Shown here: piece after piece, positions 25,554 to 35,701 of the stretch
Position numbering within the stretch: position 1 is the stretch's first letter
Layout of the letters: each line of letters opens with the position of its first letter
Assembly (NCBI RefSeq): GCF_916618755.1
Contig: NZ_CAKAKB010000001.1
Coordinates: forward strand, 558,001 to 622,000
DNA: 64,000 bases
Source of the DNA: Actinotalea sp. Marseille-Q4924
GTDB taxonomy: Bacteria > Actinomycetota > Actinomycetes > Actinomycetales > Cellulomonadaceae
Direction: 5' to 3'
The notes under the pieces: model-generated
The model's database searches: none
What the model saw: the letters and a program-made list of their open reading frames with translations, nothing else
What the model was told of the DNA's origin: nothing
Made by a program: the position numbers and the translations under genes

Positions 25554-27691
25554 CGGGCGGCTCCCTGGGTCTGTGCGGGGGTGGTGGCGGCGGGGGTGGT
25601 CGAGGTCGCGTCCGGCGTCGCAGTCGACGCGGCGAGCGCCTGGGCCTGGATGGCCGTGATGGCCACCGTGTTGACGATGTCCTGCACGAGCGCACCGCGG
25701 GACAGGTCGTTGACCGGCTTGCGCAGGCCCTGCAGCACGGGCCCGATCGCGACGGCGCCGGCGGACCGCTGGACGGCCTTGTAGGTGTTGTTGCCCGTGT
25801 TGAGGTCCGGGAAGATGAAGACGGTCGCCCGGCCCGCCACGGTGGAGTCGGGCATCTTCGTCTTCGCCACCGACGCGTCCACGGCCGCGTCGTACTGGAT
25901 GGGCCCCTCGACGTCGAGGTCGGGCCGGCGCTCCCGGACGAGGGCCGTGGCGGTGCGGACCTTCTCCACGTCCGGGCCCGTCCCGGACTCACCCGTCGAG
26001 TAGGACAGCATCGCGATGCGCGGGTGGATGCCGAACTGCGCGGCGGTCTCCGCGGAGGAGATCGCGATGTCGGCCAGCTGCTCCGCCGTGGGGTCGGGGT
26101 TGACCGCGGCGTCGCCGTAGACGAGCACGCGGTCCTCGAGGCACATGAGGAACACGCTCGACACGATCGACGTGCCGGGCACGGTCTTGATGATCTCGAA
26201 CGCCGGCTTGATGGTGTGGGCGGTGGTGTGGATCGCGCCGGAGACCATGCCGTCCGCGAGGCCCAGCTGGACCATCATCGTGCCGAAGTAGGACACCGAG
26301 CTGACGATCTCCCGGGCGCGCTCGACGGTCATGCCCTTGTGCTTGCGCAGCTCGGCGTACTCGGCGGCGAAGCGGTCGTGCAGCTCGCCGTCGTGCGGGT
26401 CGACGATCGCCGCGTCGGCGATGTCGAGGCCCAGCTCGGTCGCGCGGGCGCGGATGGTCGTCTCGTTGCCGAGGATCGTCAGCTGCGCGACCCCGCGCTG
26501 CAGGAGCGTGCTGGCGGCGCGCAGGATCCGGTCGTCGGTGCCCTCCGGCAGCACGATGTGCTTGCGGTCGCCGCGGGCCCGAGCGAGCAGCTCGTACTCG
26601 AACATGAGCGGCGTGACGACCGACGGGCGCGCGACGTCGAGCCGGCCGAGCAGCTGCTCGCCGTCGACGTGCCGCTCGAAGAGCGCGAGCGCCGTGTCGA
26701 CCTTGCGCTGGGAGTCGGCGGTGAGGCGGCCGCGGGTGCCCGCCGCGGCGTTGGCGCTGCGGAAGGTGCCCAGGTCGGTGCGGATGATGGGCAGGCGCTG
26801 CCCGAGGCCGTTGACGAGGCGCGCGATGACCGGCGGCGGGTAGAACCCGCCGTTGAGGATGATGCCCGCCAGCGACGGGAAGCCCTCGGCCGCGTGCGCC
26901 ATGAGCAGCCCGAGGAGCACGTCGGAGCGGTCGCCGGGCGTGATGATGACGGCACCGTCGGTGAGCTTGTCCAGGAGGTGCTCCACGGACATGGCGCCGA
27001 CGAGCAGGTCCAGCGCCTCGCGGGAGAGGAGCTCCTCGTCGCCGGCCTCGAGGCGTCCGCCGACGGCCTCCATGAGCGCGCGCACCGTGGGCGCGCTGAG
27101 GAGCGTGTCCTCCGGGAGGGCCCACGCCACGCGGTCGTTGCCGAGCAGGGCCTTGCGCACGTGGACGACCTGCTCCGGGGCGCACCGGTTCGCGATGACC
27201 CCGAGGACCTCCGCGTGGTGGGTGCGCAGCTCGGAGACCATGACGTCCGCGACCTGGCGGATCTCGTCCGGGCTGCGGTCCACGCCGCGCACCACGGCGA
27301 GCACCGGTGCCCCGAGGTTGGCCGCGATCCGCGCGTTGTAGGACAGCTCCGTGGCGCCCGCGACGTCCGTGTAGTCGGTCCCCACGATGACGACGACGTC
27401 GCAGCGCCGCTCCACCTCGTGGTACCGGCTGACGATCTGGGAGAGCGCGGCCTCGGGGTCCGCGTGGACGGCCTCGTAGGTGGTGCCCACGCACTCCTCG
27501 TAGGTCAGGTCGACGCCGTCGTGGGCGAGGAGGAGCTCCAGGACGTAGTCCGACTGCGTCGTCGAGCGGGCGACGGGCCGGAAGACGCCGACGCGCTGGA
27601 CCGTGCGCGACAGCAGGTCCAGCACCCCCAGGGCGATCGTCGACTTGCCGGTGTCGCCCTCGGCCGAGGTGATGTAGATGCTGCGCGCCAC
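25550..27691 (-). CDS. pta: Phosphate acetyltransferase, long form with N-terminal P-loop and DRTGG domains
   Basis: A 713-residue long-form Pta (acetyl-CoA plus phosphate to acetyl phosphate plus CoA). The N-terminal BioD-like P-loop domain begins SIYITSAEGDTGKSTIALGVLD; a middle DRTGG domain is around LTDGAVIITPGDRSDVLLG; the C-terminal catalytic domain (from about 370) includes LPEGTDDRILRA, VSGAIHTTAHTIKPAFEII and MLSYSTGESGTG. GTG 27691 is chosen because GAGGAG lies eight bases upstream; an earlier in-frame GTG (27733) lacks a ribosome site. The long form is typical of actinobacteria and often allosterically regulated. Confidence 0.96.
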
Positions 27692-27777
27692 GCGTCCCGC
27701 TCCTCGCTGTCGGTCGTCTGCGTCGATCTTCACAAGCCGACGGCGGCCGGGGCCACCCCCGCGAGCGTGAGGCGCGC

Positions 27778-27813
27778 CACGGCGCGGACCGGGGCGACCC
27801 CGGCCGCGCCGTG
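27778..27813 (-). terminator. Hairpin between xfp and pta
   Basis: CACGGCGCGG-A-CCGGGG, loop CGA, CCCCGG-CCGCGCCGTG: a 16-bp stem with one bulged base, starting nine bases past the xfp stop (minus strand). It may terminate or partly attenuate xfp transcripts before pta. Confidence 0.65.
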
Positions 27814-27821
27814 GTCAGCGC

Positions 27822-30323
27822 TCACTCGTTGTCCCCGCCGGTCGCCGTCGCGCCGGAGACCCGGCTCGCCTGCGGGCCGCCGACCTCCGTGCCGGTCTCG
27901 CCGACGTCCGGCCACACCCAGTCCCGCACCTCGGGGATGTCCTCGCCGTGCTCACGGGTCCACTGCCGGGCCCGCAGCCGCGCGTCGACCATGTCCTGGC
28001 GCAGCTCGGCCGCGCGGGTCCCCAGGTGCGGGACCCGGTCGATGACGTCGATGACGAGCCGGTACCGGTCCAGGTCGTTGAGCATGACCATGTCGAACGG
28101 CGTCGTCGTCGTGCCCTCCTCCTTGTACCCGCGCACGTGCAGGTTGGCGTGGCCCGTGCGGCGGTACGTCAGGCGGTGGATGAGCCACGGGTAGCCGTGG
28201 TACGCGAAGACGATCGGCTTGTCCGGCGTGAAGATCGTGTCGAACTCGCGGTCGCTGAGGCCGTGCGGGTGCTCGCGCTCGTCCTGCAGCCGCATGAGGT
28301 CCACGACGTTGACGACCCGCACGTTGAGCTCCGGCAGGTGCTGCCGGAGCAGGTCCGCCGCGGCCAGCACCTCCAGCGTGGGGACGTCACCGGCGCACGC
28401 GAGGACGACGTCCGGGTCCTCCCCGCGCTCCTCCGTGCCGGCCCACTCCCAGATCCCCAGCCCGCGGGCGCAGTGCGCGACCGCCTGGTCCATCGTCAGG
28501 AACGTCGGGGCGGGCTGCTTGCCGGCGACGACCACGTTGACGAGGTTGCGGCTGCGCAGGCAGTGGTCGTACGTCACCAGCAGGGTGTTGGCGTCCGGCG
28601 GGAGGTAGACCCGCACGATCTCCGCCTTCTTGTTCACCACGTGGTCGATGAAGCCGGGGTCCTGGTGGGAGAACCCGTTGTGGTCCTGCCGCCACACGTG
28701 CGAGGTGAGCAGGTAGTTCAGCGACGCGATGGGCCGTCGCCACGGGATCTCGCGGGTGACCTTAAGCCACTTGGCGTGCTGGTTGAACATCGAGTCGATG
28801 ATGTGGATGAAGGCCTCGTAGCAGCTGAACAGGCCGTGCCGACCGGTGAGCAGGTAGCCCTCGAGCCAGCCCTGGCACTGGTGCTCGGAGAGCATCTCGA
28901 GCACGCGTCCGGCACGGGCGAGGTTCTCGTCCCGGGGCAGCAGCTCCGCGTTCCAGACCTTGTCCGTCACACCGAAGACGGCCTGGAGCCGGTTCGACGC
29001 CGTCTCGTCCGGGCCGACGATCCGGAAGTTGTCGGGGTTGCGCTCGATGACGCCCGCCAGCCACTCGCCGAGGACCTTGGTCGCCTCGGCGATCGTCGCG
29101 CCGGGCGCGTCGACGTCGATGGCGTGGTCGCGGAAGTCCGGCAGCTGCAGGTCGCGCAGGAGGAGCCCGCCGTTGGCGTGCGGCGTCGCGCTCATGCGCA
29201 GGACGCCGTCCGGCGCCAGGCTCGCGATGTCGTCCGTCAGCCGGCCGGTCGCGTCGAACAGCTCCTCGGGGCGGTACGACCGCAGCCAGCCCTCCAGCAC
29301 CTCGAGGTGCTCGTCGGTGTCCCGGGCGCTCGCCAGCGGGACCTGGTGCGACCGCCAGGAGTCCTCGACCTGCTTGCCGTCGATGACCGGCGGGCACGTC
29401 CAGCCCTTGGGGGTGCGCAGGATGATCATCGGCCAGCGCGGCCGTTCGGTCAGCCGGCCCTGCCGGGCGGCCTGCTTGATCTCCGCGATCTGGTTGAGGA
29501 CCTCGTCCAGCACCTCGGCCATGCGCCGGTGCACGACGTCCGGGTCCTCGCCGTCGAAGCCGCCGGAGACGACGTACGGCGTGTGCCCGTAGCCGCGCAT
29601 GAGGTCGAGCAGCTCGTCCTCGGGGATGCGGGCCAGGACCGTCGGGTTGGCGATCTTGTACCCGTTGAGGTGCAGGATCGGCAGCACGACCCCGTCGGAC
29701 AGCGGGTCGACGAACTTGTTCGAGTGCCAGCTGGTGGCGAGCGGACCGGTCTCCGCCTCGCCGTCCCCGACGACCGCGGCCACGAGCAGGTCCGGGTTGT
29801 CGAAGGCCGCGCCGTACGCGTGCGAGAGGGCGTAGCCGAGCTCGCCGCCCTCGTGGATGGAGCCGGGCGTCTCCGGGGCCACGTGGCTGGGGATGCCGCC
29901 GGGGAAGGAGAACTGCCGGAACAGCTTGCGCATGCCCTCGGAGTCCTGCGTGATGTCCGTGTAGACCTCGGAGTACGTGCCGTCGAGGTAGGCCGCCGCG
30001 ACGAGGCCGGGTCCGCCGTGGCCGGGGCCGGTGACGTAGAGGGTCGACTGGGCGCGCTCGGCGATGACCCGGTTGAGGTGCGCGTAGAGGAACGTGAGAC
30101 CCGGCGTCGTGCCCCAGTGCCCGAGGAGCCGGGGCTTGACGTGGTCGCGGTGCAGCGGCTCGGCGAGCAGCGGGTTGTCGAGCAGGTAGATCTGGCCGAC
30201 GGACAGGTAGTTCGCTGCGCGCCACCAGGCGTCGACGCGGCGCAGCGTCGCGTCGTCCAGGGGCGTCACCTCGCGGGTGGGCCAGCTCGTCGGGTGGTCG
30301 ACGACGGCGCGGTCTGACGACAT
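27822..30323 (-). CDS. xfp: Xylulose-5-phosphate/fructose-6-phosphate phosphoketolase
   Basis: An 833-residue thiamine-diphosphate enzyme that splits xylulose 5-phosphate or fructose 6-phosphate with phosphate, giving acetyl phosphate. Motifs: [20 protein letters not shown], ThDP-binding [33 protein letters not shown], and [15 protein letters not shown]. Length and sequence are the typical phosphoketolase family. ATG 30323 follows AGGAGG. With pta and ackA immediately downstream it makes a complete route from sugar phosphates to acetyl-CoA or to acetate plus ATP. Confidence 0.97.
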   Translation of the reverse strand: MSSDRAVVDHPTSWPTREVTPLDDATLRRVDAWWRAANYLSVGQIYLLDNPLLAEPLHRDHVKPRLLGHWGTTPGLTFLYAHLNRVIAERAQSTLYVTGPGHGGPGLVAAAYLDGTYSEVYTDITQDSEGMRKLFRQFSFPGGIPSHVAPETPGSIHEGGELGYALSHAYGAAFDNPDLLVAAVVGDGEAETGPLATSWHSNKFVDPLSDGVVLPILHLNGYKIANPTVLARIPEDELLDLMRGYGHTPYVVSGGFDGEDPDVVHRRMAEVLDEVLNQIAEIKQAARQGRLTERPRWPMIILRTPKGWTCPPVIDGKQVEDSWRSHQVPLASARDTDEHLEVLEGWLRSYRPEELFDATGRLTDDIASLAPDGVLRMSATPHANGGLLLRDLQLPDFRDHAIDVDAPGATIAEATKVLGEWLAGVIERNPDNFRIVGPDETASNRLQAVFGVTDKVWNAELLPRDENLARAGRVLEMLSEHQCQGWLEGYLLTGRHGLFSCYEAFIHIIDSMFNQHAKWLKVTREIPWRRPIASLNYLLTSHVWRQDHNGFSHQDPGFIDHVVNKKAEIVRVYLPPDANTLLVTYDHCLRSRNLVNVVVAGKQPAPTFLTMDQAVAHCARGLGIWEWAGTEERGEDPDVVLACAGDVPTLEVLAAADLLRQHLPELNVRVVNVVDLMRLQDEREHPHGLSDREFDTIFTPDKPIVFAYHGYPWLIHRLTYRRTGHANLHVRGYKEEGTTTTPFDMVMLNDLDRYRLVIDVIDRVPHLGTRAAELRQDMVDARLRARQWTREHGEDIPEVRDWVWPDVGETGTEVGGPQASRVSGATATGGDNE

Positions 30324-30395
30324 CCGTTCCTCCTGCGCTCGAGGTGCCGGCGGGCGGGCCGCCGCTCGTGGAGCGTGCCGCGCGTCCGACGCACA

Positions 30396-30412
30396 GACAT
30401 GGGACGAATGTC
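30396..30412. promoter_or_regulatory. Inverted repeat GACAT-N7-ATGTC upstream of xfp
   Basis: The only clear palindrome in the 286-base divergent region between xfp and the SURF1 gene, about 75 bases upstream of the xfp ATG. A repressor or activator site is possible; no regulator is identifiable. No strong -35/-10 pair for xfp is evident. Confidence 0.35.
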
Positions 30413-30597
30413 CGTGCCGGCGCGTCACCCGCGTGCTGCCTCGGTGCCGAGCCGGCCCGCGGGCTGTGACGTGCGTCGCTGCTGCCCATGCCACCACATC
30501 CGGGTGCCGGGCGCGACGGTTCGGGGCGTCGGGTTCGCGATCCCGGCCGGCGCCCCGTCGCGGCGGTCGCGGGCACGGTCGTCACCGGCACGGCGGG

Positions 30598-30603
30598 TAG
30601 CGT
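30598..30603 (+). promoter_or_regulatory. -10 element of leaderless promoter (SURF1 gene)
   Basis: TAGCGT, then six bases (GGAGGC), then GTG 30610. The GGAGG is only one base from the start codon, too close for ribosome binding, so a leaderless start is favoured. Confidence 0.65.
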
Positions 30604-30609
30604 GGAGGC

Positions 30610-31503
30610 GTGTCAGAGCAGGTCCACCGGCGCGTCGGGGAGCCGCCCGTCGTGCCCGACGGCGAGCCGCCCGGCGTGCCCGACGACGAGGCGGCTCCGG
30701 TGCGCGTCACGGCGCGGATGTTCCGCCGGGCGGCACTGACCCCACGGATGCTCGGCCTCCTCCTCGTGTTCCTCGCGATCGCGGCGGTGTGCGCGCGCCT
30801 CGGCGTGTGGCAGCTGGACCGCGCCGGGGAGCGCGCCGAGATCAACGAGGCGGCCCGCGCCGCGCAGCAGCAGCAGGCGCCCGCGACACCGCTGGGTGAC
30901 GTCCTCGTGCCGCAGCAGACCTTCCCCGGCGACCTCGTCGGCACCAAGGTCGAGGTGACCGGGCGCTTCGACGGCGCGACGCTCCTGGTCCCGGGCCGCG
31001 CCGGCACGACGGGCGAGGTCGGGTTCCTCGTGCTCGACCGCTTCGTCGTCGCCGACGACGGTGCGGCGGGGCAGGGCGCCGTGCCGGGCGGGATCCTTCC
31101 GGTCGTCCGGGGCTGGGTGGCCGAGGCGAGGGCGCCGGAACCGGCGGCCGGCGAGGTGACGGTGCGGGGCTTCCTCCAGGCCGGGGAGTCCTTCGAGCAG
31201 GCCGACCTGCCCGAGGGCCAGGTCGCGGCCATCGCGCCCGGGCAGCTGGTCAACCTCTGGGGTGGACCGGTGTACACGGGCTACCTCGTCGTCGACGAGC
31301 CGGTCGGCGCCGGTGTCGACCGGTTGCCGCCGCCGACGCTCCCCGGGGGCGGGCTGAACCTGCAGAACCTCGCCTACGCGCTGCAGTGGTGGATCTTCGG
31401 CGGCTTCGCCGTGCTGCTCTGGAGCCGGCTGGTCCGGGACGAGGCCCGTGCCGAGGCGGGGGAGCGGGCAGGCGGCGAGGCGCCGGCCGGGCCGGACCGC
31501 TGA
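30610..31503 (+). CDS. SURF1-family cytochrome oxidase assembly protein
   Basis: A 297-residue membrane protein. After a Pro/Asp-rich cytoplasmic tail (1-40) comes a first membrane helix (LGLLLVFLAIAAVCARLGVWQLDR, ending in the family motif LGxWQLxR), a periplasmic-side domain (VEVTGRFD, VVRGWVAE, GFLQAGE), and a second helix near the C-terminus (NLAYALQWWIFGGFAVLLW, the NLxYAxQWWxF signature). SURF1 assists heme insertion and assembly of the aa3-type cytochrome c oxidase. No oxidase genes are in the window. The gene converges on the ABC exporter pair. Confidence 0.95.
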   Translation: MSEQVHRRVGEPPVVPDGEPPGVPDDEAAPVRVTARMFRRAALTPRMLGLLLVFLAIAAVCARLGVWQLDRAGERAEINEAARAAQQQQAPATPLGDVLVPQQTFPGDLVGTKVEVTGRFDGATLLVPGRAGTTGEVGFLVLDRFVVADDGAAGQGAVPGGILPVVRGWVAEARAPEPAAGEVTVRGFLQAGESFEQADLPEGQVAAIAPGQLVNLWGGPVYTGYLVVDEPVGAGVDRLPPPTLPGGGLNLQNLAYALQWWIFGGFAVLLWSRLVRDEARAEAGERAGGEAPAGPDR

Positions 31504-31515
31504 GGGTCCGGCCCG
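31488..31515 (+). terminator. Hairpin overlapping the SURF1 gene stop
   Basis: CGGGCCGGACC / GGTCCGGCCCG, a perfect 11-bp stem with a six-base loop that contains most of the TGA stop. It lies between convergent genes, 24 bases from the ABC gene stop, and could serve both directions. Confidence 0.6.
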
Positions 31516-31538
31516 ACCGGGTGTCGCCTCGGTGCCCG

Positions 31539-33272
31539 TCAGTCCCGTTGCCAGGAGTGCCAGAGGGCGGCGTAGTCGCCGCCCGCCGCGACGAGCTCGT
31601 CGTGCGAGCCGATCTCCGTGATGCGCCCGCTGTCGACCACCGCGACGCGATCGGCGTCGTGCGCGGTGTGCAGACGGTGGGCGATCGCCACCACGGTGCG
31701 CCCCGCGAGGACGGCCGACAGGGACCGCTCGAGGTGACGGGCCGCGCGCGGGTCCAGCAACGAGGTCGCCTCGTCGAGGACGAGCGTGTGCGGGTCGAGG
31801 AGCACCAGCCGCGCGAGGGCGACCTGCTGCGCCTGCGCCGGCGTGAGCGCCACCCCGCCCGACCCGACCTCCGTGGCCAGGCCGTCCGGCAGGGCGGCGA
31901 CCCACTCCCAGGCGTCGACGGCCTCGAGGGCGTGGCGCAGCTCCTCCGGGTCGGCGTCGGTGCGCGCCAGGCGGAGGTTCTGCTCGATCGTCCCGACGAA
32001 GACGTGGTGCTCCTGGGTGACGAGCGCGACGTGCCCGCGCAGGTCCTCCAGCGGGAGCTCGACCAACGGCACGCCGCCGACGCTCACGCGCCCGCCGGTG
32101 GGCGGGTGGATGCCCGCGAGCATCCGGCCGAGCGTCGACTTCCCGGCGCCCGACGGGCCCACGACCGCCAGACGCTCGCCGACGGCGAGGTCGAGGTCGA
32201 TCCCGTGCAGGACGTCGTGGCCGTCGCGGTACGCGTACCGGACCCGCTCGGCGACCACGTGCTCGTCCGTGGGCTGCGCGTCGCCGGCGTGGCGGTCGGG
32301 CTCGACGTCGGCGACGCCCACGATCCGTGCCAGCGCGGTCGAGCCGACCTGGACCTCGTCGAGCCAGAAGATCAGCTCGCCGATGGGCTGCATGAGCTGC
32401 ACGGCGTACAGGGCGACCGTCGTGACGGAGCCGACGGTCGTGTGCCCGGAGGCGATGAGCCAGGACCCCCAGACCAGCACGCCGAGGATGGGCAGGATGA
32501 ACGACAGGTCCACGCCGGGGAACAGCACGGTGCGCAGGCGCAGCGTGTACCGCTCCGCGGCGAAGGCCTCGCGCAGGTCGTCGTCGGTGCGGGCCCGCCG
32601 GCGGGCGCCGAGGCTCAGGGCGTCCACGGTGCGCGCGCCCTCGACGGACTCCGTGATCGTCCCGTTGAGCCGGGCGTAGGAGGCCGACTCCCGCAGGTAC
32701 CCCGCCGCGGCGCGGCGCAGGTACCACCGCACGGTCGGGACGAGCAGCGGCGTGCCGACCAGCAGGGCGAGCGCCACCCGCCAGTCGACGACGAACGCCG
32801 CCACCACGGTGAGCGCGATCGTCGCGGAGGTGACGAGCACACGAGGGACGCCGAAGCGGACCGTGTGCTGGACGCGGTCGATGTCGGTCGTCGTCCGGGA
32901 CACGAGGTCGCCGGTCCCGGCGCGCTCCACGACGGACAGCGGCAGACGCGTGACCGTCGCGACGAACTCCTCGCGGAGCTCGGCGAAGACCGTCTCGCCG
33001 AGCACCATCGAGGCGCGCTGCGCGGCACGCACGAGCCCGGCCTGGAGCACGACCGCGACGACGAGGAACAGCACGGCCTGGTCGACGAACGAGCCGTCCG
33101 CGCCGCGTCGCACGGCGTCGACCATGAGGCCCAGCAGCCACGGGCCGGCGAGCCCGGCGACCGCCGCGGCGACGTGGAGGCCCAGGACGCGACCGAGCCC
33201 GGTCCGGTGCCGGCGCAGCAGGCGTCCGGTGTGCGCGCGCAGCGCGGCAGCGTCAGCGACGGGCAGCCTCAT
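31539..33272 (-). CDS. ABC exporter half-transporter B: intact Walker motifs, degenerate signature
   Basis: A 577-residue fused membrane/ATPase protein. The N-terminal half holds about six membrane helices (type IV exporter fold). The ATPase has Walker A GPSGAGKS (372-379), Q-loop TQE near 419-421, Walker B LVLDEA with Asp500-Glu501, and switch His532. Its signature is LTPAQ (476-480) instead of LSGGQ. The ATPase core is therefore complete except for the motif that acts on the partner's site. It overlaps the partner gene by 20 bases, with AGGAGG inside the partner's 3' end before ATG 33272. The exported substrate is unknown. Confidence 0.92.
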   Translation of the reverse strand: MRLPVADAAALRAHTGRLLRRHRTGLGRVLGLHVAAAVAGLAGPWLLGLMVDAVRRGADGSFVDQAVLFLVVAVVLQAGLVRAAQRASMVLGETVFAELREEFVATVTRLPLSVVERAGTGDLVSRTTTDIDRVQHTVRFGVPRVLVTSATIALTVVAAFVVDWRVALALLVGTPLLVPTVRWYLRRAAAGYLRESASYARLNGTITESVEGARTVDALSLGARRRARTDDDLREAFAAERYTLRLRTVLFPGVDLSFILPILGVLVWGSWLIASGHTTVGSVTTVALYAVQLMQPIGELIFWLDEVQVGSTALARIVGVADVEPDRHAGDAQPTDEHVVAERVRYAYRDGHDVLHGIDLDLAVGERLAVVGPSGAGKSTLGRMLAGIHPPTGGRVSVGGVPLVELPLEDLRGHVALVTQEHHVFVGTIEQNLRLARTDADPEELRHALEAVDAWEWVAALPDGLATEVGSGGVALTPAQAQQVALARLVLLDPHTLVLDEATSLLDPRAARHLERSLSAVLAGRTVVAIAHRLHTAHDADRVAVVDSGRITEIGSHDELVAAGGDYAALWHSWQRD

Positions 33273-35097
33273 GGTGCTCCTCCTCTCGTGCGGTCGTGGG
33301 GGTCTCGTCGGCCGCGGCACGGCTGACGACGGCGCGGTAGCGGGCGGCGGCGTCGGTCCCGGCCGTGCCGTCCAGCAGCCCGCGGTGCGTGCCACGGGCG
33401 CGGACGATGCCGTCCGCGACGAGGACGACCTCGTCGACCTGGTCCAGCACCAGGGGGCTGGCCGTGACGACGACGGTCGTCCGACCGGAGCGCACCTGCG
33501 CCAGCCGTGCCGCGATCCGGGCCTCGGTGTGGGCGTCCACGGCGCTCGTCGGCTCGACGAGGACGAGGACCTCCGGCTCGGTCAGCAGCGCGCGGGCCAG
33601 CGCGAGGCGCTGGCGCTGGCCGCCGGACAGCGACCGGCCCTTCTCCGCCACCTCGCCGTCCATGCCGTCTGGCACGGAGTCGAGGACGTCCTGGGCGTCC
33701 GCCGCGAACATCGCGCCCAGCAGCCGTGCCTCGGCCTCCTCCCGCGTGCGCGTGAGGCCGGCGGGCACGTCCGCGTCGGCGCGTCCCTCGAGCTCCTCGC
33801 GCAGCAGGCCGGTGAAGAGCTGGGGCGTCGACTCCGCGACGACGATGCGCCGGCGCACCTCGCCCAGCCCGAGGGCGGAGAGCGGCACGCCGCCCAGCGT
33901 GACCTGCGGGGCGTCGTCGGCGTGCTCCCGGCCGAGCAGGCCCAGGCGGGTCGCGATCCGGGCGGTCTCGTCCGGGTCCGCGCTGACCAGCGCGGTCACG
34001 GTCCCGCCGCGGACCAGCAGCCCGGACGCCTCGTCGACCACGTCCCCGCCCGGGGCCGGGGACGCCGTGGCGTCGACGTGGGCAGGCCTCGGCCGTTCGG
34101 CACCGGTGACGGGGACGCGCAGCACCCGCAGGATCTTCCGGACGCCGACGAGCGCGCGCGTCAGCACGTGCACCGCCTGGGTGGCGGCGGTGAGCGGCTC
34201 GGTGAGGAAGACCGCGTAGCCGTAGAACGTCACGAGCTGACCGGCGGTGATCTCGCCGTCGAGCGCCAGTCGCGCGCCGACCCACACGACGCCGGCCAGG
34301 AACAGGCCGGGCAGCAGCGTCTGGAGCCCGTCGAGCAGCGACTGGGTCTGAGCCACCCGGACGCCCGCGTGCCGCACCCGCTGCGACTGCTCGCGGTAGC
34401 GCGCGGTGAAGACGTCCTCGCCACCGATCCCGCGCAGGATGCGCAGGCCGGAGACGGTGTCGGAACCGAGGGTCGTCAGGCGTCCGGCGGCCTCGCGCTG
34501 CTCGCCCTGGCGGCGCTGCAGCGGTCGGACGACGAGCGCGAGCACGCCCGCGACGGCGGGCAGGCCGACGAGGACGGCGACGCCGAGCACGACGGAGCTG
34601 TTCAGGAGGAGCACGGCGACGACGAGGTACGCGACCAGGCCGCCGATGAACCGTGCCGTCACGTAGAAGACCTCGCCGACGCGCAGCGCGTCGCTCGCCA
34701 CCGTCGCCACGACCTCACCGGTCGGCAGCTCCGCGGTGACCGCGTCACCGGTGCGGGACACGTGGTGGCCCACCAGCTGGCTCGTGCGGAAGGCCCCGCG
34801 CAACCAGTTGTGCACGTCGAGCACGTGACCGAAGACGTTGCCGAGCGCCAGGACGACACCGGCACCGAGGATGAGCAGGCAGCCGACGAGGAGGTCGCGC
34901 GACAGCCCGTCGTCCAGACCGGTGTCGACGACGCGACCGAGCAGGAACGGCAGCGCCGCGAGGGAGACCGCGCTCGCGACGGCGAGCAGCGAGCTGCCGA
35001 GGAGCAGCAGGCCCTGGCGCCGCGCCACCCACCACAGGTAGGCGGGGGCGGACGTCAGCGGGGGTGTCCCCGGGTCGGTCTCAGGAAGTGGACGCAC
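33253..35097 (-). CDS. ABC exporter half-transporter A: intact signature, Walker A and catalytic residues lost
   Basis: A 614-residue partner of the downstream exporter gene. The membrane domain spans about 25-330. The ATPase has an intact LSGGQ (490-494) but the Walker A region reads VSADPDETAR (371-380) with no GxxGxGKS, Walker B is VLVLVEP with Val514 in place of Asp, and the switch His is Ser547. This half cannot hydrolyse ATP itself but offers its signature to the partner's good Walker site. GTG 35097 is chosen because TACCGT lies seven bases upstream, a leaderless arrangement; the open frame continues upstream but is non-conserved. Confidence 0.88.
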   Translation of the reverse strand: MRPLPETDPGTPPLTSAPAYLWWVARRQGLLLLGSSLLAVASAVSLAALPFLLGRVVDTGLDDGLSRDLLVGCLLILGAGVVLALGNVFGHVLDVHNWLRGAFRTSQLVGHHVSRTGDAVTAELPTGEVVATVASDALRVGEVFYVTARFIGGLVAYLVVAVLLLNSSVVLGVAVLVGLPAVAGVLALVVRPLQRRQGEQREAAGRLTTLGSDTVSGLRILRGIGGEDVFTARYREQSQRVRHAGVRVAQTQSLLDGLQTLLPGLFLAGVVWVGARLALDGEITAGQLVTFYGYAVFLTEPLTAATQAVHVLTRALVGVRKILRVLRVPVTGAERPRPAHVDATASPAPGGDVVDEASGLLVRGGTVTALVSADPDETARIATRLGLLGREHADDAPQVTLGGVPLSALGLGEVRRRIVVAESTPQLFTGLLREELEGRADADVPAGLTRTREEAEARLLGAMFAADAQDVLDSVPDGMDGEVAEKGRSLSGGQRQRLALARALLTEPEVLVLVEPTSAVDAHTEARIAARLAQVRSGRTTVVVTASPLVLDQVDEVVLVADGIVRARGTHRGLLDGTAGTDAAARYRAVVSRAAADETPTTAREEEHHEAARR

Positions 35098-35104
35098 TCT
35101 CAGA

Positions 35105-35110
35105 ACGGTA
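35105..35110 (-). promoter_or_regulatory. -10 element of leaderless promoter (ABC exporter operon)
   Basis: On the minus strand TACCGT, then seven bases (TCTGAGA), then GTG 35097; no ribosome site. Confidence 0.55.
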
Positions 35111-35245
35111 CGACCGCCGTCCGACACGGTCGACGCAATTTGCCCGGGGCTGTGGCACTCCTGGGACGGCAGGCGTCCGGGCAGCACCACTGCGCACCGT
35201 GGGGGAGAATCGCGGGACGGCAGCAGGGGAGAGGGAGGTCCTGCG

Positions 35246-35677
35246 GTGGCAGGCAGCACACCGGGCGCGACCCGGACGACGACGACGGCACCCCGCCGTC
35301 GGCCGGACTGGCCGACCCGCGCGACGGCGTCGCTGCGCCGCTACCGGGTCCTCGCGATCGTCACCGGCGTGACGCTGCTCCTCTTCACCGTCGAGCTCGT
35401 CCTGAAGTACGGCTTCCAGGCCGGCGGGCCGGTCATGGAGTGGGCCGACGAGTGGTTCGCCCAGATCCACGGCCTCGTCTACATCGTGTACCTCGTCACC
35501 GTCGTGGACCTGTGGTCCACGATGCGCTGGGGGTTCGGCCGGCTCACGGCGATGGTCCTGGCCGGTGTCGTCCCGTTCCTGTCCTTCGTCGTGGAGCGCC
35601 GCATCCACGCGAGCGGCGAGGCGCAGGTGGCCACCGGCCGCCCCGCCCCGCGCACCGCGTCCTCGCGGCGACGCTGA
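35246..35677 (+). CDS. DUF3817 membrane protein
   Basis: A 143-residue small membrane protein. Residues 1-30 are a Thr/Arg/Pro-rich tail; the DUF3817 core follows with three predicted helices: YRVLAIVTGVTLLLFTVELVL, the segment IHGLVYIVYLVTVVDLW (the HG.lY..Y signature) and LTAMVLAGVVPFLSFVVERR. DUF3817 domains are often next to guaA in actinobacteria, as here; their function is unknown. GGAGAGGGAGG lies upstream of GTG 35246. A second small membrane protein gene follows after 24 bases. Confidence 0.9.
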   Translation: MAGSTPGATRTTTTAPRRRPDWPTRATASLRRYRVLAIVTGVTLLLFTVELVLKYGFQAGGPVMEWADEWFAQIHGLVYIVYLVTVVDLWSTMRWGFGRLTAMVLAGVVPFLSFVVERRIHASGEAQVATGRPAPRTASSRRR

Positions 35678-35701
35678 CCACCGACCGATGAGGACCGACC
35701 G

